A stretch of 64,000 nucleotides of DNA, taken from contig SFPN01000001.1 in assembly GCA_004551945.1 (NCBI GenBank), positions 1 to 64,000 of the forward strand, given 5' to 3'. The stretch's first letter is position 1. Every line of letters starts with the position of its first letter. The notes beneath the pieces are model-generated. The model did not search any database, was not told the DNA's origin, and worked only from the letters and a program-made list of their open reading frames with translations. Both the position numbers and the translations under genes were made by a program. This document shows, piece after piece, positions 17,025 to 24,000 of this stretch. The stretch is from Clostridiales bacterium (GTDB lineage: Bacteria; Bacillota; Clostridia; Oscillospirales; Oscillospiraceae).

Positions 17025-17262
17025 CTTGGCTCCCCCTCTGGGGGAGCTGGATTTGCCCGTAGGGCAAAGACTGAGAGGGCGACTCAATGCGGAAGGGTCA
17101 TTCTGCCTGTCCGTTAGAACAGCCCCAAAATACCTGAGGTTCTACTCCACCCTAAAGGCTTGCGCGCCAATCCCCATTGCACCGCCCTCTGCACAGCACG
17201 CCCAGTGTGAGCACTGGGTGTCAGTCAGCTTCGCTGACAGCTCCCCCAGAGGGGGAGCCAAG
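17025..17262. mobile_element. MITE-like element, family A, copy 1 (238 bp)
   Basis: It has perfect 24-bp terminal inverted repeats (17025-17048 and 17239-17262), each itself able to fold because they contain GCTCCCCC/GGGGGAGC. Just inside are hairpins (TTTGCCC-GTA-GGGCAAA and GTCAGC-TTC-GCTGAC, read on plus as TCAGCTTCGCTGA). There is no coding frame. A homologous element in the opposite orientation is at 42263-42468. This fills most of the 17014-17336 gap, with a terminator after it. Confidence 0.82.
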
Positions 17263-17276
17263 GAGGTTGTGCAGAG

Positions 17277-17308
17277 CAAAACGCCCGGCCGTTACAGGTC
17301 GGGCGTTT
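17277..17308 (-). terminator. Rho-independent terminator of the lrgA-lrgB-regulator operon
   Basis: On the minus strand CGCCCGACC, a loop, GGCCGGGCG then TTTT, 28 bp beyond the regulator stop. Confidence 0.85.
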
Positions 17309-17336
17309 GATAGTATAGAAAGGTTTGTCCCAAAGG

Positions 17337-18023
17337 TCATAGGTCAGGCGTTTCCAGCAGAGCCTGATGAACGGTATCGTAATGCCGGTCGATGGCGGCC
17401 TCGCAGGCGGCGCGGTCGCCGGCTTTCAGGGCCAGGAACATGTCCCGGTGGGCCTGGGAGACCGTCTCCTTGACCTCTATCCCTGTGGTCTCCAGCACGG
17501 CGTCAATCCACCGGTTGTACACCCAGACGATGGCCTCGCCGATGCTCACCCAGAACCGGTTTTCCGTGGCCTCAATGAGGGTGAAGTGGAAGGCCCGGTC
17601 CCGGCGGCACTGCTCCTCCAGGGACAGCTCCATGAGAGGGGTCTCCACCAGGGGCGCCAGCTTTTCCTCCCACCGGGGGAAGGTGCCCTTCTCCAGCACC
17701 GCCAGGATGACTGCCTTTTCCATGTTCCGGCGGAAGGCGCAGATCTCCAGCTGGGAGGTCTGGCCCAGCAGGAGCATCATGTCGATCATGGGCTGGATGG
17801 TTTTTGTGGTGTTGCCCACCAGGTAACTGCCGGACCCCTGGCGGCGCTCCACCACCCCCAGGTTTTCCAGGGCCCGCAGCGCCTCCCGGGTGGAATTGCG
17901 GCTGATCCCAAGCTGCTCTGCCAGGGCCCGCTCCGTGGGGAGCTTGTCCCCCACCGTCAGCTGACCCTCTTCAATGAGCCCGCAGAGACAGTCTATGGCT
18001 TTCTGATACTCTCTGGCTTCCAT
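17337..18023 (-). CDS. FadR-type GntR regulator with FCD domain
   Basis: 228 residues from ATG 18023, 7 nt after AGGAGG; the GTG at 18029 is less likely. The winged helix-turn-helix covers residues 5-70 (KLPTERALAEQLGISRNSTR, EALRALENLGVVERRQGSGS). The FCD ligand domain (about 85-220) keeps the metal-type residues: DRAFH, the His of SQAHRDMF and the His of RHYDTVH. FCD regulators usually sense small organic acids. It is the third gene of the lrgA-lrgB operon (22 bp after lrgB), so it probably autoregulates through the palindrome at 19120-19137. Confidence 0.93.
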   Translation of the reverse strand: MEAREYQKAIDCLCGLIEEGQLTVGDKLPTERALAEQLGISRNSTREALRALENLGVVERRQGSGSYLVGNTTKTIQPMIDMMLLLGQTSQLEICAFRRNMEKAVILAVLEKGTFPRWEEKLAPLVETPLMELSLEEQCRRDRAFHFTLIEATENRFWVSIGEAIVWVYNRWIDAVLETTGIEVKETVSQAHRDMFLALKAGDRAACEAAIDRHYDTVHQALLETPDL

Positions 18024-18044
18024 GGTCACCCCTCCTAGGTACCC

Positions 18045-18737
18045 TTATAAAAAATGTGCAAACAAATTCGCGCCTACCACAGTGAGCAGGCCCGCCACCA
18101 CAATGGACAGGCTGCTCATGGCCCCCTGGATCTCCCCCATCTCCATGGCCCGGGCGGTGCCCACGGCGTGGGTGGAGGTGCCGATGGCCACCCCGGCGGC
18201 CACAGGCTCAGTGATCCGGAAGACCTTGCACACCCCTTCCGCGAAAATGTTCCCCAGCACCCCGGTGATGATGATAACCACCACCGTGAGGGACACATGG
18301 CCGCCCAGCTCCTCCGACACGCCGATGCCGATGGCGGTGGTGATGGACTTGGGCAGCAAGGTCACATAGGCGCTGTGGTCCAGGGAGAACAGCCAGGCCA
18401 GAACCAGGATGGTCACAAGACCGGCCAGCACCCCGGCGGCAATGCCCAGAAGCACCGCCTTGCCATGGCGCCGGAGCAGGGAAAACTGCTCATACAGGGG
18501 CACCGCCAGGCAGACGGTGGCGGGGGTGAGCAGGTAGTTCAGCAGATTGGCCCCCTGGCTGTAGCTGCCGTAATCCAGGTCCAGCAGCAGCAGAACCACG
18601 GCCACCACCACGATGGCCACCAGCAGGGGATTAAAGATGGGGAGCTTCCACCGGCGCTGGAGCAGCAGCCCCAGGCCGTAGGCCCCCAGGCTCAGCAGCA
18701 GGCCGAAATAGGCAGAGGAGCCCAGCAGATCAGTCAC
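18045..18737 (-). CDS. lrgB: LrgB family membrane protein
   Basis: 230 residues with seven or eight membrane segments. The family core is clear: LLTPATVCLAVPLYEQFSLL, LLPKSITTAIGIGVSEELGG and the closing GVAIGTSTHAVGTARAMEMG. LrgAB pairs were first described as holin/antiholin-like; in Bacillus the related PftAB is a pyruvate transporter. It overlaps lrgA by 8 bp and is followed by an FCD regulator instead of the LytST system often linked to this family, which favours an organic acid transport role (inference). Confidence 0.95.
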   Translation of the reverse strand: MTDLLGSSAYFGLLLSLGAYGLGLLLQRRWKLPIFNPLLVAIVVVAVVLLLLDLDYGSYSQGANLLNYLLTPATVCLAVPLYEQFSLLRRHGKAVLLGIAAGVLAGLVTILVLAWLFSLDHSAYVTLLPKSITTAIGIGVSEELGGHVSLTVVVIIITGVLGNIFAEGVCKVFRITEPVAAGVAIGTSTHAVGTARAMEMGEIQGAMSSLSIVVAGLLTVVGANLFAHFL

Positions 18738-19101
18738 AGGCCTCCTCCTTCCCCTTCCGGCCCCGGCGGATGACCCTCTGGGTCACCCGGCCGGCGCACA
18801 CCATCACAACGAAGGTGGAGGCCACCGTAATCACCAGGTAGGGCACCCACACCGGCTGCAGCACGTCCCAGCTCTCAATCAGCCCCACCGCCGCGGGGAG
18901 AAAGAGCATGGGCATAATGGCAATGAGAAACCGGCTGGTCTCCCGGATGGCGGAGACCTTCAGAAGCCCGGTCTGCAAGCACAGAAACAGCAGAACAATG
19001 CCGTAAATGCTGGCGGGCACGGGAAGGGGGAGCAGGGCATGGAGCACTTCCCCCAGGAACGAGATCAGCAAAATGATCCCGAACTGCTTAACATACCGCA
19101 A
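18730..19101 (-). CDS. lrgA: LrgA/CidA family membrane protein
   Basis: 123 residues, four membrane segments, with the family stretch LPLPVPASIYGIVLLFLCLQ and ETSRFLIAIMPMLFLPAAVG. The best start in frame is a TTG at 19101 preceded by AAGG; no ATG in this frame fits better. LrgA works with LrgB, probably as one membrane complex. It is the first gene of the operon; promoter and palindromic operator lie immediately upstream. Confidence 0.93.
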   Translation of the reverse strand: MRYVKQFGIILLISFLGEVLHALLPLPVPASIYGIVLLFLCLQTGLLKVSAIRETSRFLIAIMPMLFLPAAVGLIESWDVLQPVWVPYLVITVASTFVVMVCAGRVTQRVIRRGRKGKEEACD

Positions 19102-19119
19102 GAAAACGCCTTCTTTCTA

Positions 19120-19137
19120 AAATTGGTATACCAATTT
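19120..19137. promoter_or_regulatory. Perfect 18-bp palindrome, likely FCD-regulator operator
   Basis: AAATTGGTATACCAATTT, adjacent to the -10 box of the lrgA promoter and covering the expected transcription start. Its core TGGTATACCA matches the TGGT-N-ACCA style of FadR-type GntR sites. Confidence 0.78.
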
Positions 19138-19166
19138 ATTGTAGCATTCTTCTGCGGCGGACGCAA
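19138..19166 (-). promoter_or_regulatory. Sigma-A promoter of lrgA-lrgB-regulator operon
   Basis: On the minus strand TTGCGT (19166-19161), a 17-bp spacer and TACAAT (19143-19138). The operator follows directly. Confidence 0.7.
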
Positions 19167-19174
19167 GGCGAAAG

Positions 19175-19210
19175 TCAAAACGGAGAAGCCCATTGGACTT
19201 CTCCGAAAAA
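19175..19210 (-). terminator. Terminator of the C39-like protease gene
   Basis: On the minus strand CGGAGAAGTCC, a loop, GGCTTCTCCG, then TTTTGACTTT, 17 bp beyond the stop. Confidence 0.75.
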
Positions 19211-19226
19211 GTGGTCTAACCTATGG

Positions 19227-19928
19227 TCACAGCCCGGCCTGGGCAGCCATCGCCTGGGCGATGAGGCAACCGGCGGTCTCCTCCTCCTGGGTTAAGCCCA
19301 GGAAGTGGGACAGAGAGGACCGGTTGGGCTCCACAGAGGGCTCCGGCAGGACAGGAGCCTGGGCGGACGCGGTCTCTTCCACCGCCACGTCGGGGGAGGT
19401 GACAAACCAGTAGGCGTCGGCATTTTCAATACGGGTGCCGTGGGCCTCTTCAATGGGCACCCGGGCCTGGGCTACGTTCTGTGCGGGATCGGCGCAGTAG
19501 AACACGCCGTCGGTATAATCGGTGAGGAGGATGCCGTGGGGGACGCACCGGGCGTGAAGGACGATGCCCTCGGGGTGCTCCGCCAGCAGGTCGATGAGGA
19601 TCTGAACGTTGGCCTCGCCGCCGGGCAGGCGGGCGTGGTCCACAGTGATGCCGTCGTATTCAAACTGATAGGGCAGGCCCAGGCCGCCGATCCAAAAGGC
19701 TTCCCGGCAGGAGGCCTCGGTGATGGTGTCCCAATCCTGGTCACCCCGGAGCATGGCAGTGCGTCTGAGCATCATGGCGGTGGAGGCGAGGGTGCAGGTT
19801 CCGCTGTTCTCCTGCTTCAAAAAAACCTCCGGCTGGTTGATTTCCTCTGTGGTGGCCGCCAGCGCGGTGGGCACCAGAGCGATCATCATCAGTACTGTCA
19901 GCACAATGCTCAGAATTCGCGTTCGCAT
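19227..19928 (-). CDS. Secreted C39-like cysteine peptidase
   Basis: 233 residues from ATG 19928, with GGGAGAG upstream; a start at 19958 would lengthen it by 10 residues. Signal peptide RTRILSIVLTVLMMIALVP ending near ALA. The papain-like/C39-type core has the Cys in NSGTCTLASTAMMLRR (near residue 45), the His in CVPHGILLTDYTDG and the Asp in YCADPAQ. It should be exported and cleave peptides outside the cell; the target is unknown. The C-terminal 60 residues look like a linker and tail. A perfect palindrome sharing the lrgA operator core lies 33 bp upstream. Confidence 0.8.
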   Translation of the reverse strand: MRTRILSIVLTVLMMIALVPTALAATTEEINQPEVFLKQENSGTCTLASTAMMLRRTAMLRGDQDWDTITEASCREAFWIGGLGLPYQFEYDGITVDHARLPGGEANVQILIDLLAEHPEGIVLHARCVPHGILLTDYTDGVFYCADPAQNVAQARVPIEEAHGTRIENADAYWFVTSPDVAVEETASAQAPVLPEPSVEPNRSSLSHFLGLTQEEETAGCLIAQAMAAQAGL

Positions 19929-19960
19929 CCTATCTCTCCCTATGTATCCGATTCCCACGA

Positions 19961-19976
19961 AAATGGTATACCATTT
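19961..19976. promoter_or_regulatory. Perfect 16-bp palindrome upstream of the C39-like gene
   Basis: AAATGGTATACCATTT. It shares the 10-bp core TGGTATACCA with the lrgA operator 840 bp away, so the same FCD regulator may bind both. Confidence 0.7.
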
Positions 19977-20011
19977 GTTACAAAATCCCGTTTTCGTGTT
20001 ACTTTTGTTAC
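19977..20011. repeat. Three GTTAC motifs
   Basis: GTTAC occurs at 19977, 19998 and 20007 (plus strand), with a related GTAAT at 20018, all upstream of the C39-like gene. They might be activator sites; the spacing (21 and 9) is irregular. Confidence 0.3.
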
Positions 20012-20181
20012 CACTTTGTAATCATAGCATAGTTCCCCCCAAATGGGAACCCTTTTTCCCCGACTTTTTCCGTGTTTTTACGATTTTTTTGTGAATAATA
20101 TTTCAAAAACCGTCAGTTTCTCCGGGAAACAGAACATTTTGCGGCAAAAGACTGTATAATTTGTCATGTCGTCAGGACAGC

Positions 20182-20223
20182 AAAAATCCCCCGGCGTCCG
20201 GAACGGGACGCCGGGGATTTTTG
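20182..20223 (-). terminator. Rho-independent terminator of the DUF4015-like gene
   Basis: CCCCGGCGTCC with its complement and A/T runs on both sides (AAAAATC and GATTTTTG), 11 bp after the stop at 20234. Confidence 0.9.
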
Positions 20224-20233
20224 CAGGATGGCT

Positions 20234-21115
20234 TCATTCCGGCATCACCACCGGAGAAAAAACCGCCAGAGCCGCCGCGTTTTCCTCCTCCGCCCACACC
20301 CGGCCGGGGAAGGAGGCCAGCAGCGCCGCCGTCTGGCCGCTGGGGGAATTGGGGGCGAGGCTGTCCCCCTCCCCCACCACTGACAGGCGCACGGGGTAGT
20401 CCGCCAGGGCCCCCTGAAGGCGGCGGCAGAAGGTCTCCAGGGTCCCGGCCCGGTCCCCGGTCCCCGCCAGGCAGGTCAGGTCCCCCTGGGTGGGGTAGCA
20501 GCAGTCGGTGAGCACCACCTCGTCAAAGCCCAGCTGGGCCAGCTCCCGGCACAGGCCGATGAGGTAGTCCTGAACCTGGGTGTTGGCCGGGTCCAGCCAG
20601 GTCAGGCCTCCGGCGTCCCGCCAGGGGGAGCCGCTCTCCCGGCGCAGGGCCAGGGAGGGGTCCTGTTGGACCACCAGGCTGTCCCGCAGGCAGGAGACCT
20701 GGGCCACGGTGTACAGCCCCGGCTGCCGGTTCAGCGCCCGCAGGGCCTCGTTCCGGTCCAGGTCCCCCCAGGAGGCCCCTGCGTCCGCCGCCAGGGCCAG
20801 GGCGGACACATAGCCCAGGCTCCCGTCCGCCTCCTTCATGGTGACCACCACCCCGTCATAGCCCTGGGCCAGGACGGAAGCCTGGTCCAGCTCCTCCGGG
20901 GACAGGCGCAGGGTCCGGAAGGGCTCCGGGTTCTCCGCCGGCACCGGCTGGGCCGGCTGGGCGGAGACCGCTGCCGCTTCCTCCCGAGGAACCAGAACCG
21001 CCGGGTCCAGAACGCCCCCGGCGCACAGCAGAAGAAAGCCGCCGGAGAGCACACCGGCGGTACACAAAAGGGCCATAAGAAACCGCCCCAGGCGGTTCAG
21101 AATGGGTCGACCCAT
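20234..21115 (-). CDS. DUF4015-like putative glycoside hydrolase, membrane-anchored
   Basis: 293 residues from ATG 21115 (AGGAGG 7 nt upstream). One N-terminal membrane segment (FLMALLCTAGVLSGGFLLLC) anchors an exterior barrel-type domain. Typical of DUF4015 are GYDGVVVTMKEADGSLGYVS and GLTWLDPANTQVQDYLIGLC followed by FDEVVLTDCCYP, which resemble strands of a TIM-barrel hydrolase. Family members occur with cell-wall and sporulation proteins, but no activity is assumed. It is shorter than many members. BofA and YaaL genes lie just upstream on the same strand. Confidence 0.8.
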   Translation of the reverse strand: MGRPILNRLGRFLMALLCTAGVLSGGFLLLCAGGVLDPAVLVPREEAAAVSAQPAQPVPAENPEPFRTLRLSPEELDQASVLAQGYDGVVVTMKEADGSLGYVSALALAADAGASWGDLDRNEALRALNRQPGLYTVAQVSCLRDSLVVQQDPSLALRRESGSPWRDAGGLTWLDPANTQVQDYLIGLCRELAQLGFDEVVLTDCCYPTQGDLTCLAGTGDRAGTLETFCRRLQGALADYPVRLSVVGEGDSLAPNSPSGQTAALLASFPGRVWAEEENAAALAVFSPVVMPE

Positions 21116-21180
21116 GGAGGGACCTCCTTTTCCTCCGCGCGCACGCGGACCATGAGATAGCAGGGCGGGCGGGGAAAACC

Positions 21181-21444
21181 TTATGTACCCACCCACCGGA
21201 ACAGCAGCAGCAGCCCCAGGCCGGGCAGCCCCAGAAGGCCCAGGGTGACGGCGTTGAAGGCGTTGACTCCCAGGGCCAGTCCCGCCGCCAGGCCGCTCTG
21301 GGACCAGAGGGCCAGAAACCCCAGCCCCAGAAGGGACCGCACCAGCAGCTTCCCCAGCCAGAGCAGGGGCCGCCGGAAGATCACCAGGATCAGCACGGCG
21401 GCGATCAGAATGGACAGCCCGGGGCCGTCGGCAAACACATTCAT
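21181..21444 (-). CDS. bofA: BofA family protein (pro-sigma-K processing inhibitor-like)
   Basis: 87 residues with two hydrophobic stretches and the family C-terminus LGVNAFNAVTLGLLGLPGLG. In Bacillus, BofA holds the SpoIVFB protease inactive in the forespore membrane. The start ATG overlaps the YaaL stop (ATGA), the same yaaL-bofA order as in Bacillus. recR, the usual upstream neighbour, is absent here: an SLH protein gene lies on the other strand instead. Confidence 0.85.
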   Translation of the reverse strand: MNVFADGPGLSILIAAVLILVIFRRPLLWLGKLLVRSLLGLGFLALWSQSGLAAGLALGVNAFNAVTLGLLGLPGLGLLLLFRWVGT

Positions 21445-21653
21445 GGGCTTTCCTCCTTTTCCAGGGCCTTCATCTGCCGCAGCAGATAGGTGTGCTTGGC
21501 CCGCAGGGCGCTGATCTCATAGAGATAGTACTCCAGCAGGTCCCGGTCCGCCGTCTCGTCAAAGCCCACCCGGGCCGCCGCCAGAGCCCGGCTGGTCTCC
21601 TCCAGGCCCCGCCGCAGCCGCTGGGACTGGGTGGGGGCGCGCTCCCTTGCCAT
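21441..21653 (-). CDS. YaaL/DUF2508 family protein
   Basis: 70 residues, helical, with the family pattern LEETSRALAAARVGFDETAD followed by RDLLEYYLYEISAL. Function unknown in all species. GGGAGG precedes the ATG at 21653. It is translationally coupled to bofA. Confidence 0.82.
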   Translation of the reverse strand: MARERAPTQSQRLRRGLEETSRALAAARVGFDETADRDLLEYYLYEISALRAKHTYLLRQMKALEKEESP

Positions 21654-21775
21654 GGGTCATCCCTCCCTGTGCTTTCAAGTATATGGATAGCCTGCACCAA
21701 TATGCCGCGATTTATGCAAAACGCCGGAAAAAATCCGGCGGCGAAAAAAGTCCTTTCCTGGGGACGCTCCTGTGG

Positions 21776-21781
21776 TATAAT
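21776..21781 (+). promoter_or_regulatory. Extended -10 promoter of the SLH protein gene
   Basis: TGG-TATAAT with no good -35 box, 87 bp upstream of the ATG at 21869. Confidence 0.55.
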
Positions 21782-21868
21782 AGTTAAGATAGAAAAGTTA
21801 CCTGTTAAGAAAGTTGTTTCCCCGTCCCGCTTCATCTCCCGGGACCCACCACATGCGAGGTAGATACC

Positions 21869-23665
21869 ATGAAAAATTTCCTGCACAAAGCCCTCTCCCT
21901 CCTGCTGGCTCTGGCCTTGGCCGTGAGCCTGGCCGTTCCTGTCCTGGCAGCACCGGTAGCTCTGACGGAGGAGGATACCACCACCAGCGAGCCCATTACC
22001 CCGGAGGTTCCCACCGAGGAACCGGAAGAGCCGGCGGAACCCGAAACGCCGGAAGAGCCGGAAGAGCCCACAGAGGAAGAACCCGGCGAAGAGGAGGAGG
22101 CCGCAGAGGACACTCTGGTCCTGGAGGAGACCAACTGCACCGCCCGGATCGGTCAGTACCAGACCCTTTCCCTGACGGCTCCGGCGGCCGCCGTGAAAAA
22201 CGGGGAGACCGACGTTTCTGCACAGTATACCTTTACCTACGCCTGGATGGATCAGGACAGAAAGCCCCTCTCGGAGGAAATCTCGGCCCAGGTGACCTCT
22301 GCCTTCCAGGGGCAGATTACCGCCCTGTGCACCGTCACCGCCCGGAACAACGACGACCCCGACAAGACCCTCTCCGCTTCCTGCTCCTACATCATTGATG
22401 TTCTCCCCGGCACGGTCCTGGGAGCTCAGGTGGAGGTCTCCGCCGAAGGAATCACCCTGGACCAGCTTCTGGACCTGGAGGGCAAGCACTCCGTTCTGGA
22501 TCAGCTCACCCAGGGGGTGGACGAGGACCCCATGACCCCCGCCATCCCGGGGCTGACCCACGTGGAATTTCTCCCGGACACCATCACCGGAGGGGACGCG
22601 GGAACGCTCAACGTCACGGCGGGGACCGCCTACCGCCTGGAGGGAGAAAATCCTCTGTCCGCCGTGACCTTCACCCCCGCCGCACCGGGGACCTACGAAA
22701 TTCACTTCCTGGCCTATGGGGACGAGACCTGCTACGGCCAGCTGGAAATCGTGGTGACCGAGGCCGCCCCCGACGACGGCGCCATCCACTGCGGCAGCGC
22801 CGGGTTCACCTTCAACGGCTCGGACTTTTTCCACAGCGACGACGCCGACCCGGTGGAGTCCATCGTGTTCGGCGCCCCCTCCGCCGGCCGCCTGCTGCGC
22901 GGCTTTGTGAAGGGCAGCGGCATCCCCGACCAGGGCGCCCGGTACTACACCGACTCCGCCGTGCACGGGGACTACCACGTCTCCACCCTCTCCTACCTGC
23001 CCGCCGCCGGGTATTCCGGCCAGGTGACCCTGCCGGTGACCCTCACCACCCGGTCCGGGCAGGTTCTGGAGGAGACCATTCTCATCGACGTGACCAGCAA
23101 GACGGTCTCTGACTACTTCACCGATGTCACCGAGACCACAGTGGGGTCCTGGGCGGCCAACGCCGTGGACTTTGCCTATGAGTGCGGCCTCATCAACGGC
23201 ATCGGAGGGGACCGCTTCGGCCCCGACGCCTCCATGACCCGGGCCATGCTGGTCACCGTTCTCTACCGGGCCGCCGGCAGCCCGGAGGTCACCATCACCA
23301 CCAACTTCACCGACCTGGACGTGGGCAGCTACTACTACGAGGCCGTGGTGTGGGCCAACGTGATGGGCATTGTCAACGGCATCACGGACACCACCTTCAG
23401 CCCCGACGGCCCCGTGACCCGCCAGCAGATTGCCGCCATCCTGTACCGCTACGCCGACGCCATGGGAGCCCTCTCCCAGGCGGAGGGGAATCTGAACGCC
23501 TTCACCGACAAGGACAGCGTGGAATCCTACGCCGTGGTCCCCATGACCTGGGCGGTGGGCCGGGGCATCATCACCGGCACAACGGACACCACCCTCTCCC
23601 CCCAGAGCCACGCCACCCGCGCCCAGGTGGCGGTGATGCTCCACCGATACCTCATTGGACAATAA
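21869..23665 (+). CDS. Surface protein with three SLH domains
   Basis: 598 residues. Signal peptide of about 28 residues (ALSLLLALALAVSLAVPVLA). A Pro/Glu-rich, strongly acidic spacer covers about 34-85 (EEPEEPAEPETPEEPEEP). The middle (about 90-410) looks like Ig-like beta domains. The C-terminus has three S-layer homology repeats starting at YFTDVTETT, NFTDLDVGS and AFTDKDSVE, each with the GI(V/I)NG or GIITG motif and a closing VTVLYRAAG, AAILYRYAD or AVMLHRYLI. SLH domains bind secondary cell-wall polymers, so the protein is held at the surface. A terminator follows. Confidence 0.93.
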   Translation: MKNFLHKALSLLLALALAVSLAVPVLAAPVALTEEDTTTSEPITPEVPTEEPEEPAEPETPEEPEEPTEEEPGEEEEAAEDTLVLEETNCTARIGQYQTLSLTAPAAAVKNGETDVSAQYTFTYAWMDQDRKPLSEEISAQVTSAFQGQITALCTVTARNNDDPDKTLSASCSYIIDVLPGTVLGAQVEVSAEGITLDQLLDLEGKHSVLDQLTQGVDEDPMTPAIPGLTHVEFLPDTITGGDAGTLNVTAGTAYRLEGENPLSAVTFTPAAPGTYEIHFLAYGDETCYGQLEIVVTEAAPDDGAIHCGSAGFTFNGSDFFHSDDADPVESIVFGAPSAGRLLRGFVKGSGIPDQGARYYTDSAVHGDYHVSTLSYLPAAGYSGQVTLPVTLTTRSGQVLEETILIDVTSKTVSDYFTDVTETTVGSWAANAVDFAYECGLINGIGGDRFGPDASMTRAMLVTVLYRAAGSPEVTITTNFTDLDVGSYYYEAVVWANVMGIVNGITDTTFSPDGPVTRQQIAAILYRYADAMGALSQAEGNLNAFTDKDSVESYAVVPMTWAVGRGIITGTTDTTLSPQSHATRAQVAVMLHRYLIGQ

Positions 23666-23682
23666 CAACCGTCACAGAATAT

Positions 23683-23712
23683 GCCCCTGGCCCCACGGCC
23701 GGGGGCTTTTTC
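23683..23712 (+). terminator. Rho-independent terminator of the SLH gene
   Basis: GCCCCTGGCC, CCAC loop, GGCCGGGGGC then TTTTT, 18 bp after the stop. Confidence 0.9.
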
Positions 23713-23715
23713 GCT

Positions 23716-23865
23716 GCCGCGCCGTACAGAAGCGCGCCCACCAGCTGGGCGCGCCCGACGTGGTTTCGTACCCTTCAGAGCGGGAACGGGCGCAAAAGCT
23801 CCCCCTCTGGGGGAGCTGGATTCGACCGAAGGGAGAAGACTGAGAGGGCGGTGCGGCGTGGAGGG
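23716..23865. repeat. Remnants of repeat families B and A
   Basis: 23716-23756 holds, in reverse, the GCGCGCCCA hairpin of family B. 23798-23865 holds the left half of family A (GCTCCCCC-TCTG-GGGGAGC, then CTGAGAGGGCGG). The region 23666-24000 otherwise contains only the terminator, a promoter and the start region of the next gene. Confidence 0.7.
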
Positions 23866-23904
23866 TATCTCAAGCGTTCCGGGGCCCCTTCCCCATCCTT
23901 CCCC

Positions 23905-23934
23905 TTGACACCGGGTGAGAAAATGGATTAAGAT
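23905..23934 (+). promoter_or_regulatory. Probable promoter of the topoisomerase operon
   Basis: TTGACA (23905-23910), an 18-bp spacer and TAAGAT (23929-23934). A TGGTATACCC sequence (23963-23972), one base from the FCD operator core, lies 29 bp downstream. Confidence 0.55.
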
Positions 23935-24000
23935 AAAGGGTATTCAATGTACTAGATTGGGTTGGTATACCCATTTCTATCATAGACAAGGAGAAATCCC

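Noticed and set aside
21470..23668. Open frame of 732 codons opposite the SLH protein
   Set aside because: The plus strand has signal peptide, three SLH repeats, promoter and terminator; the opposite frame has none.
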